A stretch of 64,000 nucleotides of DNA from Aureobasidium sp. EXF-3400 (GCA_024195585.1 SWBL01000122.1:62001-126000); one strand, 5' to 3'. Numbered from the stretch's first letter, positions 1-11,431 are shown. The notes: a model not told the origin generated them from the letters alone. Made by a program: numbers and translations.

Positions 1-793
1 TGATTGGTTGGAGAGAGGGAGAAAATCACGGTAGAAAGGTTGCAAGAGTGGTGCCGCTGCCTGGTGCCGACGCGGGCTTCGAAATCGACAAGATGCCTTT
101 GTTAGAAGGAACACAAATCGGTGGTCAGGTCATTGAGTACTTCGGAGGAAACCTATGAGGGACTTGTGAGAAGCGACTGCTGTGAGCGATTTGGAAACAA
201 CAGTCAGTTGACATGCAGAGATATCGACTTTACTACGAGTTCTAGATTCTGGCGAGTCCGCACGTGGATCAAACCTTGGCATACAGCAGCGTCTTTTGGA
301 TCTGTCAACAAAGAAACAAAAAGACACTTGGTTTTCTTTGTTCAATATATTTTCCAGGAGAGATCGATGTGACTTCTGGTCTTTGTTCTCCTTCTCTTGA
401 GCTCGCAACTGCCGGATCCGGCAACCATACCTATTGTGCACCTCGAGTACTACAGATATCCTGCAAATTAGAATTTTTCACCATCATGGCAAGAGAAAAG
501 CGTCCCCAAGCGATCATGCGCCCAGCTGCGACTTTACGTCCAGCCAGGCGAATGCGCCCCTTTGTCGCTGGTCCAGATGCAATCCCACTGGGTCTCATGG
601 TCTCAACATAGAAACTCGGGGACTTCAACAGGGAAGGCTACATCAACTAACCTGTGAAATCGACAGCCATCGAACTCGATCTAGCCTTTGGATATGGTGC
701 AATCATAAGACAAGCGGAGGAATAAGAGGACACTACCAACCTGGAGAGCCATACCATATTCATCCATGTCTCCAACGCAGCCAATGAAAAAAC
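1..793. other. Gene-poor left flank
   Basis: I see no convincing gene here. Short open frames overlap on both strands, but none has a good start context, paired splice sites or a recognisable motif. Fragments near 486-790 may be decayed upstream parts of the broken gene that follows. Confidence 0.4.
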
Positions 794-1412
794 ATGGATG
801 AGGATGAAGATTGGGGAGCCATTCTGTCGTCTGTCGAGTTGGCTTTGCGGTTTCTGGATGATCCTGGGATCACACCTTTTTTCGCTGGCTTGGCAGGTAA
901 CAATGTTAGGAAGCTGGATGATCCTATACATCAAAAGACTCATAATAGGGAATTTGCCCAGTAGAATTTCGACAACACGGTTGGTAAGGAGAACAATACT
1001 GCTACTGAAAATGCTTCGTTCGCGATGTAGTCTGGTATACCGAGTATCCAGTCCACATGGGTTTCTGCAAGAGAATGTCTACAAAAAAACTTCTGGGATG
1101 GAGAAGTGGCTAGATACGGTCTCGCCGCTTGTCGTCCAGAGAGGAAGAAAGGAGTTAGGGGACACTTGAAGAAGAACGTAAAACGACCCATTGGAAGCTG
1201 GCTTGAGTCCAAAGTCGCTGGCTTTGCATCATCTGACTGTAGATTGTAGAAATCAAAAGTCAAGAGCTGCTGTCAAGGCCGATGATATTGACAGAAGTGA
1301 TACAGAAGATGAGGAGGAAGATGGTTTCGTCATTAGAGGCAGGCACAAGAGGGCTGTTGAACTGGCTGAAGGTGATGAAGATGGTGATGTGCCGATGGCT
1401 GACGCTCTCTGA
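794..1412 (+). pseudogene. Degenerate gene with frame lesion, unknown family
   Basis: I do not recognise this gene. From the ATG at 794 (MDEDEDWGAIL) the frame has in-frame TAGs at 962 and 1028. The second could be removed by a normal-looking intron, GTAAGG at 984 to TAG at 1030. From 1031 the same frame is open for about 70 codons of protein-like composition, to about 1240. It then breaks at a near-perfect 7-bp tandem duplication (TGTAGAT followed by TGTAGAA). Dropping one unit restores a basic stretch (RNQKSRAAVK) that leads into an acidic tail ending GDVPMADAL and a stop at 1412. The two halves therefore look like one gene broken by a small insertion. An unusual intron or an assembly error is possible. 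No function can be assigned. Confidence 0.35.
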
Positions 1413-1835
1413 ACACTTAGCAAGAGGATAATTGGTTAGCTAAACCCTCCTAAAGGACACTCTGGCGATAAATTTCTAGGACATCATGCCCAATTTTCTG
1501 TGTTCGTTCGGATGCTGCGATGTGGATGTTCGATCATCCAGAAATACATTGTCGATAATGTTCACGGTTGTTGATCGAGGAGCGTCGCAAAGCTTCAAGA
1601 AATCGCACAAGCCGCACAGCTGAGCATCTGCCCAGACCCCACACACTATTCTTGTTGTTGAGCAGAATTCCTCGGCTTCACTGAAAAGACTTGTACTGTC
1701 TTGACATCGTCTTTATGCTCACTTCGATGTACTCTGGGAGAGCAGTTTCTAAGAGTTGGCGTTGTATCTCAGGGATACATTGTTATCTACTACGCAGCCT
1801 CACATCCAACAGCCAGAGAAAGCCCAGCTTTCACA
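1413..1835. other. Intergenic, nothing recognised
   Basis: No open frame with coding character and no repeat. The last 25 bases belong to the arm shared with the inverted tRNA-half copy at 2029-2090. Confidence 0.4.
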
Positions 1836-1931
1836 TCTTCCGTGGCGCAATTGGCTAGCGCGTTCGACTGTTAGATTTGCTTCTGCGGATCGGCTATCGA
1901 GAGGTTGACAGTTCAAGCCTGTCCGGGAGAG
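1836..1931 (+). tRNA. tRNA-Asn(GUU) with 22-nt intron
   Basis: All four arms fold. The acceptor TCTTCCG (1836-1842) pairs with CGGGAGA (1924-1930) with one G-U pair. The D stem is GCGC/GCGC around AATTGGCTA. The anticodon stem TTCGA pairs with TCGAG with one wobble. The variable loop is 5 nt, and the T arm is a perfect GACAG/CTGTC around TTCAAGC. Anticodon GTT is at 1870-1872. A 22-nt intron (1874-1895) sits just 3' of the nucleotide after the anticodon, the standard place for a tRNA intron. Splicing gives a loop reading CUGUUAA and a 74-nt tRNA with discriminator G1931. A run of eight T follows at once. Confidence 0.92.
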
Positions 1932-1934
1932 CTC

Positions 1935-1942
1935 TTTTTTTT
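1935..1942 (+). terminator. Pol III terminator of tRNA-Asn
   Basis: Eight consecutive T residues begin 4 nt after the tRNA 3' end, the usual RNA polymerase III stop signal. Confidence 0.85.
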
Positions 1943-2028
1943 CACATTTTCCATTTCTAGCAGTTCTATGGCTTCTTCTTTTTTCTCTTTGTTCTACTGG
2001 ATCTCTGAGCCTCCATTCTGAAAAATGG

Positions 2029-2090
2029 CTAACAGTCGAACGCACTAGCCAATTGCGCCACGGAAGATGTGAAAGCTGGGCTTTCTGGCT
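2029..2090 (-). repeat. Inverted copy of tRNA-Asn 5' half plus flank
   Basis: Read on the minus strand, this repeats 1811-1874 with very few changes: a 2-nt gap in the upstream flank and one C-to-T in the D stem (GCGC to GTGC). It carries about 25 bp of upstream flank, the acceptor 5' strand, the D arm, the anticodon 5' stem and anticodon GTT. It then stops at the intron start. What follows has no T arm and no matching acceptor strand, so it is a tRNA half and not a second gene. With the parent it forms an inverted repeat around a spacer of about 155 bp. Confidence 0.85.
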
Positions 2091-2786
2091 GCGCGCTGAT
2101 GCGCACGCATTGTCGCAAGCGACAATGCAACGAAGAGACGTGGGTCTGACCGAGGTACCTATGAGAAGACTCAAGTATCTTCTCAAGATTCGGACCTCCT
2201 CCGTGTGCGAAAGACTGTCGTACTGTAGCTGATGAAATACACATCGTGTTTGTAAAGAACATGATTTCCACTGAGATAAGCAATTGTAAGGCCGTCTCCC
2301 TGGCCAGACTCATATCCAGAACAAGACTGTGCGTTTTGTTAGCTCACAATACACTTATAGCCAGGGATGAAGATGGGTTAATCGCGAGATTGTGACAGAG
2401 AAGGCCGAATCAACTTCATCACTCTTGCCCCGCCTTTGACGAGGTTGCATTCTGTTCGTATGCAGCAACAGCAAGAACGACGATCTTCGACATTGGCATT
2501 GGCACCTTACAACCGACACTCTAAACACCCACGAATTTATCCGTCTTGCACATGTATATTTGCCTTGCTTTCCCCCACGGAAGAATGCACACCGGGACAT
2601 GTGTCCATCAGGAGGGGTAACTTTTCATGACCATCCACTAACAGGAGGCAACTGCTTGCCTATGGCTCCTTCGCCTGTGTCTTCTAACGTATGGGATCGG
2701 CGAGGTGGTGCGTGATTCATGCGTGCCTGTCACGCAGAGGACACGATGAAGTAATGGGTAGGTCTTGCGGACGATTCCTCTTGACG
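2091..2786. other. Intergenic, upstream of GH5 gene
   Basis: No gene recognised. The 3' part is the promoter region of the secreted GH5 enzyme and ends in a TATA box. Confidence 0.4.
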
Positions 2787-2794
2787 TATAAAAG
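2787..2794 (+). promoter_or_regulatory. TATA box of GH5 gene
   Basis: TATAAAAG lies 25 bp before the ATG at 2812 and 58 bp before the ATG at 2845. The short distance to the first ATG suggests transcription starts close to or after it. That favours the second ATG, which opens directly into a signal peptide. Confidence 0.55.
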
Positions 2795-2811
2795 GAAGTC
2801 GACCTTCTACC

Positions 2812-4144
2812 ATGTTCGTCCAGCTCATCGGTACTGCTGTCACGATGCATGTCTCTGTTCTTATCGTATCTGTCTTGAGTGCTCTTGCTCAAGCCAGCCC
2901 TATCATCTCACGAGCATCATCATGGCCGCACACGCCTTTCACTACCTCTGGCCGTAACATGAAGAACAGCATCGATGGGACAGTCGTCTATGCCAGAGTC
3001 AACTGGCCTGGTGCCGCCGATGTCATGATTCCTGAAGGCCTTCAGTACCAATCCGTCAGCACCATCATGTCAAAGATCAAGTCCCTAGGCATGAATGTGA
3101 TCAGGTTGACCTACGCCATCGAGATGATCGATGATATCTACGAAGGTGTCGACAGCAGCCTCAAGACCGCCTTCATCCAAGCATTGGGAGGAACCAATGG
3201 CACAAAAGTCTTGAAAGAAGTCTTGGCCAGCAACCCTACCTTCACTGAGAGCACCACTCGTCTGGAGGTGAGTATTCCAGACGACTTGATGTCTCATCGA
3301 ATTTATGCCTAACAACTATGTTTAACAGGTCTTCGACGCCATCGCCGCAGAAGCAAACACCCAACAAATCTACGTCCACCTCGACAACCACGTCTCAAAA
3401 GGAGAATGGTGCTGCAGCCACACAGACGGCAACGCCTGGTTCGGCGATACCTACTTCAACGTCGCAAACTGGAAACGCGGGCTTGCCTTCATGGCCAACC
3501 ATGCCAAATCCTGGCCAGCATTTACTTCCATGTCTTTACGCAACGAGCTTCGCACTACAGCAAACGGCACAGGAGATAATTGGATATCGTGGTACGAGAA
3601 CATGATCCCTGCTGCTGATGGCATCCACAAGGTAAACCCCTCGCCATTGATCTTCTTCTCGGGTTTGAACTACGATACCCAACTAGGCACAATAGTGGCT
3701 GGCGATGACATCGGCAATGGAACTTCTTTCTCTCTATCCGACCACGCCTACGCTGATAAGATCGTCTGGGAATTGCACAACTACGCCAACAGCGCAACAA
3801 ACTGCGGCGATTTCGAAGGAAGCCTGAGAAATCAAGGTTACAACGCCATGGAAGGTGATCCTGCTGCTGTCAACACAGCCCCTGTAGTGTTGACAGAGTT
3901 CGGCTTCGATCAGAATTCAGGATCTGAACGTGTTTATGCGCAGTGCATCAAGAAGTACTTGACTACTTTGCCGGGCGGTCGTGGAGGCTGGATGCAATGG
4001 GTGATTTCTGGAAGCTACTATATTCGTGAGGGTGGCCAGGACAAGGATGAGACTTGGGGATTGCTGAATCATGACTGGTCTGACTGGCGCAACCAGACCG
4101 CAACCGACTACACGAAGAGCTTCGTAAATGAGACTCTGGCATAA
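2812..4144 (+). CDS. Secreted glycoside hydrolase family 5 (cellulase superfamily)
   Basis: Two exons, 2812-3267 and 3329-4144, flank a 61-nt intron (GTGAGT...AACAG), giving 423 aa from the first ATG. The second in-frame ATG (2845) starts a cleaner signal peptide, MHVSVLIVSVLSALAQA, and fits the TATA position better. The catalytic pair typical of GH5 is visible. The acid/base is in SLRNELR (E225) and the nucleophile in VVLTEFGF (E342), with a conserved NWP early in the barrel. GH5 enzymes cleave beta-glucans, mannans and related polymers outside the cell. The subfamily, and so the substrate, cannot be set from sequence alone. There is no carbohydrate-binding module. The gene converges on the minus-strand gene that ends at 4729. 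Confidence 0.9.
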
Positions 4145-4728
4145 GTTTGCACAAAGATCAGAGGTCACAATAGAGATCGATAATTTGAAAACTTTCATTC
4201 TGATTGAAACAATCCATCTACGCGAAGATTTTTTGAGCAAGAAAAAGAATAAAAAAGCTATCTGTGCAGAAATCAACCTGGAGACCAAGAAAGATAAAAG
4301 CAGTCAGATGCTAAAGCTCTGGAAAAAGCAAAAAAAAAAAAAACGAAAACAGGTCGAGCACTGATCGTGTCGACATAAGACAAAATTGCTATTTGAGGTA
4401 TCTGTGAGTTGCAAAAAGGCCAAACCCGGCGCCATAACGAGGTGAAAGGACGAAAAAGAAGGCAGGGAAAAGCGATGGAAACGACGGGGCGAAAAGACGA
4501 AACTCGAACAATACTCGAAACACGCAAAGCATGCAAACGCCTGCTGTAAGTCTATCGCGTCTTGAAAAGCAGGATGTATATGACGATTGTTTTGTTGCTT
4601 TTGGGTTTGAGTAATTGCTTTTGCTGCGCTGGACGCGCGAAAATGACTCCAGTACTCCATGGTAAAATACCTGCCGTTTGCTTCATAAGTCATGCTGACA
4701 TGTGTGAATCATGTTGCTTAGGTTGTGA
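4145..4728. other. Convergent intergenic region
   Basis: This is the shared 3' flank of two convergent genes. It holds a run of 14 A at 4330-4343. No gene is supported. Confidence 0.5.
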
Positions 4729-6704
4729 TCAATTGCGGCTGAAACCGCCTCTGATAGGGCCCTTCTTCTTGAAAGGCGGGCTCTTAGTGAGAGGACTTGT
4801 AGTAGTCATGGGAGAGTTGCGTGCTCCAACACCCTTTGCCTTCTTTTTTCTTAAGGGCGTGATAGGTGTGTTGGCTGCAGCGCGACGACCTGTTTGCATG
4901 GCGTTCGTCTCAGACAGGGATGCTCTGAGGGCAGGATGCGAAGGCAGAGATCCAACATGTTTGGCGAAATGTTGGTTGCGGCGGAAGGATCCGACGACAC
5001 CATGGCGATCAAGATGAGCAAGCAGATCGAAGCCACCAGGTTGGGATGATGTAGTGTTTGTGACTTGAGAAGAGAAAGATTGAGTGGTAGGAGAAGCGAC
5101 GTGGTCAGACTCATCGGGCATGTCTTGATCCTCATCATCGTCATCATCGAAATTCAAGAAGCACATGGGGTCTTGTTCTTCTTCAGCGCCGGGATTGGCA
5201 GCGTCGTGGTCGTGGATCACAGCACCAGAAGCAGTGACATCAACGAAGGGAGTGAAGGCTTCAGGTGGACCGATGACTTGATCGGTACGGAGGGCACCAA
5301 ATGAGTCAAAGAAGTCGTTTTCCTCGCCAATGCTCATTGCGTCACTCTCGCCAGAGGGGGTAAGTTGAACGGATTGGCGAGGGCTGGTGGTACGACTAGT
5401 AGCACGGCTGTTGGTGTTGCTCAGCATGTGCATGCGTTCCCACAACTGTTTCTCGGCAGCAGATTGGATCTTTGCAGGCCACAGAGTGCTCTTCTGCGAA
5501 ACACCGACGCCATCAATGGTAAGAACAGGGCGGTGAGGGTCTATGATGAAGGTACCCATCTTGGGTTGTGTAGGAGTGCGCTTGTTCTTGTTCTTGCGGA
5601 GGGGCAGTCTGATGCGAGTAGAGCTTGCCGTAGCAGGACGGGGAGTGGCAAGGTTGCTGCTAGGGCTTGTGGGTGCTGTAGAGGCTCTCTTGGGTGGAGG
5701 AGGCATAGGTTCTTCATCGGTCGTGTCACCGTCATCGGCTTTGGGGAACTATATGTCAGCTTGGGTGTGTTCAGGTGTAATCGAGGCGGCCAAGACATAC
5801 ATTCGTAGCCGCTAGAGCCTGCTGACGAATCCGAATCCTCGTCCTCCTCCTCCATGAGCAGCATTCTCATCTCATCGGCCTCAAAGTCCCACTCAGAGCC
5901 GGCATTGCTACTGTCGTCCTGGTACAACTCATGGTCATCATCCTTCTCGATCAAACGTCGGAAGCGTGGATCGAGGTGATCTTGTTGGATGAAGAGGTCG
6001 GGGAAGAAATCGCTGTCGTTGTCCGAATCCGTCTCATCAGACATGTCTGCTCTCTCCTCGAAGCGTACACGACGTTGAGGAGGTACAGTCTGTTCGCTCT
6101 CAGTTCTTGTCAAGGGACTTCCCTCGCGGAAGAAGTCGGGTGCAGCCATGATCTCATCAGCATCAAGCCAGGGTTGCGAGAAAGGATCATCGCCCAGAAG
6201 GTAGTCGTCGTTGAACTCGAGATAAGCCAGATCGGCTTGATTACTGTTCTGGCTAGACAAACTAAGTCTTCGTGCCAGAGCAGCATTGCTCTCATCGTCG
6301 TCGTCCTCATCCTGAGCCATCAACTTTTCCTCGGCTTTTCTCATGCTCTTCTCTTCGTCGTCACTGTTGCTAATCATGTCGACGCCATCGTAGTCGTCGT
6401 CACTGTCGATGGACTCTTCCGGCGGTCTCCAGCCACTAGCTTGGAGCTCCGACATTTTTTGTTGAAGAGCACCTGACATGTTCATATGTGTAGCCATGAC
6501 AGGTGCACTTGTGTCTGCGTCTTCCTTTGAAGCACTCTTCTCGCCATCTCCCTCTTCGTCGGCTCCTTCTGTTGATGGCTGAGATTTGAGAGAACTTTTT
6601 ATCGGCTTTTGCGGGCTGTTTTGGCTTGCAGCCTCGGTGTTGGTATTTGTTGAGGGAGGCATGGCTGGAGGCTGCATGGTGTTCATGTTGATTGAAGTGG
6701 CCAT
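4729..6704 (-). CDS. Acidic, Ser-rich fungal protein of unknown function
   Basis: Two exons, 6704-5801 and 5738-4729, are joined across a 62-nt intron (GTATGT...CAAAG), giving 637 aa. I do not recognise a catalytic domain. The N-terminal third is Ser/Asp/Glu-rich and looks disordered. RRVRFEE at residues 211-217 fits the RVxF docking motif for protein phosphatase 1. A compact, probably conserved core reads MGTFIIDPHRPVLTIDGVG and is followed by an acidic stretch. The C-terminus is basic (TPLRKKKAKG...SPPFKKKGPIRGG), as in nuclear proteins. A nuclear regulatory or PP1-scaffold role is inference only. The gene is very likely real, since codon use and splice signals are good. Its function is open. 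Confidence 0.8.
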
Positions 6705-8985
6705 TGTGTATTGTTGAGTTGAATCAATATCGGATTATTTTTGTTGTAATGATGATGGATTGGAACTGGACACGGGCGGGGTGGCCTCGTTCGGATCGGA
6801 CTCGTCGTTGTATGTCTCAACGGCTGTTAATCTTGTAGCCGTTTTGTTCTCAGCAATGTCGCGGGGTGGATTGTTGGTAAGCGTGGATGGAGTTGCGGCA
6901 AGCGTGTGCTTGGGCTACTCGTGGTAGGTGGTGTCTTGTTGAATGTTTGTATAAATCTCGGTAAGAGCTCTTGAGAAGGACCGGTGACTAGAGGGCGCCG
7001 AACGAACAGGCGCCCCCTAGCGGTGGATTTAGTGAGCAGCGGCGGCCGGCGACATTGTGGTAGACGAGTGATATATAGATGGTGAGTGGGATTGAGAGGT
7101 TGTGATGGGCGACTTCTTCGTCTTGTATGGGAGCAGATGTTGACGAGAAAAGAAGGGAGAAGAGAAAGATGTTTTGGAGGCAGTCGTCGCTCGTAAAGAA
7201 GCAGCCAACCATCCTCCGTCAGTCCTGCTTGGCGCAGACGCTAAACGCCTGCCGCCCGCCTTTGGACTTTGCTCTCGTCTCCACGCGACCTCGAACTGTC
7301 TACACTACATGGCCTCTACAGCTGATTCTTCTGTCCCGTCCCTTCGCCAGTCCTCTGTCTGTTCGTCCATTCTCTACACCACCATCTTTCCCTCCTCATT
7401 GCTGCCTTGAGAGAAGAGTCATCCTGTCCGGATCGTCGGTATACACGGAGGCCTCCGCCCAAACGGGCCCTGTTCTGCTCGACCAATCGCCGACTACTTC
7501 CCTTAGCGCATACCTTAATTCCCATGCTGTCATTCGTCAAACCACCGCATAGCAGCCAGTGCGCTCTCTTCCCTGAACCAGAGTTTTTCTTTTCAGACTT
7601 CTTCCCCAGACAAAAAATGAAACTGCTGTACAAACAAAGCATCATTGCCCCACTTTCATGAATACACAACTCGATGTCTGGCGATGCATCGCCCGTCTCA
7701 CTACGTATCTGCTCGTCTGCTCCTCGCATGCCGCAAGTAGGCCCGCATCCATATGTATCATCTTGTCAGACTATCGAGGCGTGTCGCATCTTCATGCTGA
7801 TGCTGCAGCCTGCAGGCCCATGCAGGAAACCGTTTTCTATTGCAACTTCTGGCCTGACCGTCTCGTGACCCGGTATCGAGACATCGGACCACAGGTAGCC
7901 GAGTCTTTGTGGTCCAACGTCGGCTCTATTCACCAGGAACTTTGACTTTGCCCATGACACGTTTGTCAAATCTGGACCCTCGGATTGCCGGCATTCGCTA
8001 TCTTTTAACAAAGACGGCTAAACTGTTTGACTACAGATACGTACGAAGCTCCTTATCACGTCAAACAATTGATAGAGCACGTACATCACATGCTCTCGTC
8101 CGAGATTAACAGTTGCCTATCAACTACTCGCTGTCCATCCCCTAACTGTCCACGTATGCCGTACCACGATCTGCAATGGTCGAGGCATGGACTTGGAAGA
8201 TGGTCTCATCTAGCGAGCAAAAGATGCTGTATTGCATAACATTGATATGCATTCCATGTTTTGCACGAGGATGACTGTCTTCTCCGCCGAGGTGGACCCA
8301 GCATGATAATCGCTCCCTTCCAATGGTTCACAAGAAACTCGATTCTACAGACATCATACGTACACCTACCTGGCCTGTGAACGGCAACCACCAAGTCCTT
8401 TGTTCGGGGCTTGTGTTGACACTGTAAGCAACAGCAGCATGAGTCTTGCTCAGAAATGCTGTGCAAGTATGATTCTCTATCGTATGCATGCTACGTAGAT
8501 ATATCACGACAGATCAACCAAGCATTACGTGCTGTGATGAAGATAACAGAAATGTTTCGCTTAACCTCTATCTCCGCTATTTGCAGAACGGGTGCTTTCA
8601 TAATAATGTACATATAATCTTCTTCATCTTCCAATGCTTCTTCTTTTTGTTTTCCCAACGCCGTGCTTCCATGTACCACAGAGGGGAGAGATAGAGAAAA
8701 TGTTGATGCTCAGCAGTGCGCTGTGCAACGGTGTAAATGTCGAGAACTGTACAGAGCCCTGGAAAGGAAGAGAGAGGGAAAACAGATGAACGCCGCGCTG
8801 CTTTGAAGACATGCCGAAATAATACAGTGACCTCGATGGCTCGAAATGTGAGAGATCCAAGGCGAAGATGGAATGGCCTGACGCAGGGCTGGGGTAAGGC
8901 GAGATGCAGTATATGCGTGACCAGAGGTGTGCGAGTTCGCGCTCATTGCTGCCATGGTTTCAGCAAAAAAGGTCCAACCTGACGA
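6705..8985. other. Long intergenic region without supported gene
   Basis: About 2.3 kb between the divergent start at 6704 and the end of PAM16. Open frames here are short and shift between strands, and none has a recognisable motif or splice pair. A 7-bp GC hairpin (GGGCGCC/GGCGCCC, 9-nt loop) lies at 6993-7015, about 290 bp upstream of the start at 6704. Otherwise I see nothing. Confidence 0.5.
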
Positions 8986-9446
8986 CTATCGGTCTTTGTA
9001 AACCTTTGGCTTCCATCCTTCTTGCAACTCTGCTTCCCTCTCTGCCGCCCTCGCTGCCTCGCGCACTTCCATCTCAATTCTCTCTCTTGCTCGCAAGACT
9101 TTGCTCTGCAGGTAGAAACTGCCTCCCTTCTTGGGATCGTTCTGGTCGAAGAGTTTCTTGAAGCGCTCCGTCACTTGTTCCATGTTGGCCTTGCCGCCCT
9201 TGGGAGGGCCGACATTCAGGATCTTGCAGGCTTCGTCCAGTGTCAATCCAGCTCCACCGGTAGCTCCCTTGATTCCGGTTGCGGCTTGGTATTTTTGTGA
9301 GGCAGAGGCGTGGCGGTATGCTTCGGCGACGGCGCGGCCGAAGACACGGGTGCCAGTTACAAAGACTTGAGTTATTATGCGGTGCGCCTGTAGTTGCAAA
9401 CTGATCAGCAGTTGTCACAGACATGCGCAAGAGATGTACGAACCAT
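8986..9446 (-). CDS. pam16: Mitochondrial import motor subunit Pam16/Tim16
   Basis: Pam16 is the inactive J-like partner of Pam18 on the matrix face of the TIM23 translocon. It controls how mtHsp70 is stimulated during protein import. The model has a first coding exon of the ATG alone (9446-9444), a 56-nt intron (GTTCGT...TACAG) and exon 2 at 9387-8986. Together they give 134 aa beginning MAHRIITQVFVTGTRVFGRA, the usual Pam16 start. Without that intron the frame would begin at a non-ATG codon (CAACTACAG upstream of GCGCAC). The J-like part (LTLDEACKILNV) and a charged C-terminal helix are present. Length matches the family. Confidence 0.92.
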
Positions 9447-10196
9447 TATTACTGTGTATTGCGTCTGCTGAACGATAGGAAAGATGGTCGTAACAAGAGC
9501 GGCGAGTCGGCAACAATCTTTCTCGACTCTTCCGAGAGCCTCAACCCATCCCGCATCTCGGACTTGGCAATTTCGAGACAAGGTCGCCCCTTCAGCAACT
9601 ATGCTTTGACCAATATCTGCTCTCCTTGCCTGATTTGTGATTCAATCTTGATCGTTACTCTTCTATAGATACTTTTATGTCTCATGATCAAGGAAACATC
9701 AAAATACCCGCCACAATATGTGATCTGTGGGTATAGCGTGACTTTCATCATTATTGTGAACCAACAGTCGAGCCGATGCCACAAAATCCATGGTTCAATC
9801 AGCATCCCGCTGCTTAATCAACAAACAAGACTAGAAACGAACCAAAGCTCCAAGAACACCGCATAGCATTAAGAACCATTCTTGCTGCGCTGAAAATTCA
9901 ATATTACTTTGGTAGCATCTCATATCAGATGTGACCTTCTGGTTGAGACCACTTGTCCCAAAGCTCGCCAGCCCCGCATCATTGCCAACCTTTGACCCGC
10001 GAGATGGAATACTCGACTTTCTAACTCAAAACCACGTCTTGCGTTCTTTCGGAAGGCGCGCTCTCCTCAGTCCTCTGAGTATCGTTCGAAGCTCAGAAAC
10101 AGGTTTTTGATGCCTAGGTGAGATTCATGCATGTTGTGACTCGAAAATCAGGCTGCAGGCAACAGTGCACAGCCCACGCGGCTCGCGTCAAGCAAC
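9447..10196. other. Intergenic between divergent genes
   Basis: This region holds the promoters of PAM16 (minus) and the 2EXR-like gene (plus). No coding sequence is recognised. Confidence 0.5.
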
Positions 10197-10203
10197 TATA
10201 AAA
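10197..10203 (+). promoter_or_regulatory. TATA box
   Basis: TATAAAA lies 38 bp upstream of the ATG at 10235. A second in-frame ATG at 10265 may be the main start if transcription begins about 40-60 bp downstream of the TATA. Confidence 0.45.
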
Positions 10204-10234
10204 CAGGCGTAAGATCCCATCTTTCGACAGCATC

Positions 10235-11431
10235 ATGTTGAAAGCTATTATCAACTGGTTCACTATGGCAAACCAAGACAGCAACGCACTGAGTGCAGCC
10301 GAATTCGCGTCTGACTCGGCGCATGAACAGTCACAGTCCGCCCTCTTTTCGGTCTTGCCTGGTGAGATTCGAAACCATATTTGGAACTACGCTCTTGCCG
10401 ACTATGAAGATGCAACTCAGCTGTACGATGATGCAACATGTTACAAGCGACCAGATTACCTCGCTCCCAGAAAGACTGACACAGTATTGTTGCGAACATG
10501 CAAGCGCATCTATCAGGAAGCTTGGTTCTTGCCATGGACAAATGCCGAGCAGACCTTCTATCTCACTTCGACAGATCGTAGACCGCCACGTACAACCACC
10601 CCGAGAGACATGCAGCGAACTTTGCTGGCAATCTCAAGAAGCCAAACGATGCCCATCATACAACACGTGCGCGTCTTTCCTCAGTTGTACGCTCTGGAGA
10701 ATGGACAGAGACTCCAGGAAATCCTGAACCTCAGGTTCTTCTACCCCAAAGTCATCACAATTACCATCAGACACACAGATTGGTGGTTCTGGGAGAGCGA
10801 TAACAATCTTCACTTCGATGCCACCTGGGTCGACTTCTGCAGATTTCCGAACAGCTTGACAGAACTTCGCGTGGCGTTTGAGAGTCTCGAGCGCAAGAAA
10901 GACCAAATTGATGATGTAGTAAGGCAAGCTATCGAGGGTTGGGTCTTCCGTCGTAAGGATGACACTGAGCTATCAGCCAAGCATTGCGAGCCTGAGATCA
11001 TGAGATGGAATGGAAGTGCAACTTGGCATCATCACCGTTGGATACGCGACGAGACGGGTCCAAACAAGCTCGACTACTACGTCTCTACCGTTACCTGGAG
11101 ACCTGTAGGCTCGACCAACAAAGAGGAAGCTCCCGGCGCCCATATGACTGGTAGCCAACGATTCCCAAATCTGGACGCCATCGGATATACTCAGCTCAAC
11201 GATCCGACACCAAGTGTGCCCATCAGTTTTATACGAAACGCCGACTTGCCTCTTGACGCTCCGACTGAAGATATTCGACGTCTCCTCGTACAACCCTCCT
11301 CTGAGGAAGAAGAAGACGAAGACGAAGATGAAGAAGATGATGGTTCCGAGGAAGACGAAGACGAACTCGAACAGGACAATACCGATTCTGAAGACGATGA
11401 GTTCATGGATGTCGAATCTGGAGAAGGCTAA
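10235..11431 (+). CDS. 2EXR/F-box-like fungal protein with acidic tail
   Basis: A single exon of 398 aa, or 388 if translation starts at MANQDSN (10265). Around residues 40-56 it has VLPGEIRNHIWNYAL, the hallmark of the large fungal 2EXR/F-box-like families, followed by LLRTCKRIYQEA, typical of their second helix pair. The middle is rich in Trp and aromatic residues. The last about 50 residues are almost all Glu, Asp and Ser, encoded by GAA/GAC/GAT runs. These families are lineage-expanded in Pezizomycotina and mostly uncharacterised. A role as a substrate adaptor is plausible but unproven. Confidence 0.8.
   Translation: MLKAIINWFTMANQDSNALSAAEFASDSAHEQSQSALFSVLPGEIRNHIWNYALADYEDATQLYDDATCYKRPDYLAPRKTDTVLLRTCKRIYQEAWFLPWTNAEQTFYLTSTDRRPPRTTTPRDMQRTLLAISRSQTMPIIQHVRVFPQLYALENGQRLQEILNLRFFYPKVITITIRHTDWWFWESDNNLHFDATWVDFCRFPNSLTELRVAFESLERKKDQIDDVVRQAIEGWVFRRKDDTELSAKHCEPEIMRWNGSATWHHHRWIRDETGPNKLDYYVSTVTWRPVGSTNKEEAPGAHMTGSQRFPNLDAIGYTQLNDPTPSVPISFIRNADLPLDAPTEDIRRLLVQPSSEEEEDEDEDEEDDGSEEDEDELEQDNTDSEDDEFMDVESGEG

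Noticed and set aside
6993..7015. GC-rich 7-bp hairpin upstream of the gene at 6704
   Set aside because: Too short and isolated to call a regulatory site; kept only as a note in the intergenic entry.
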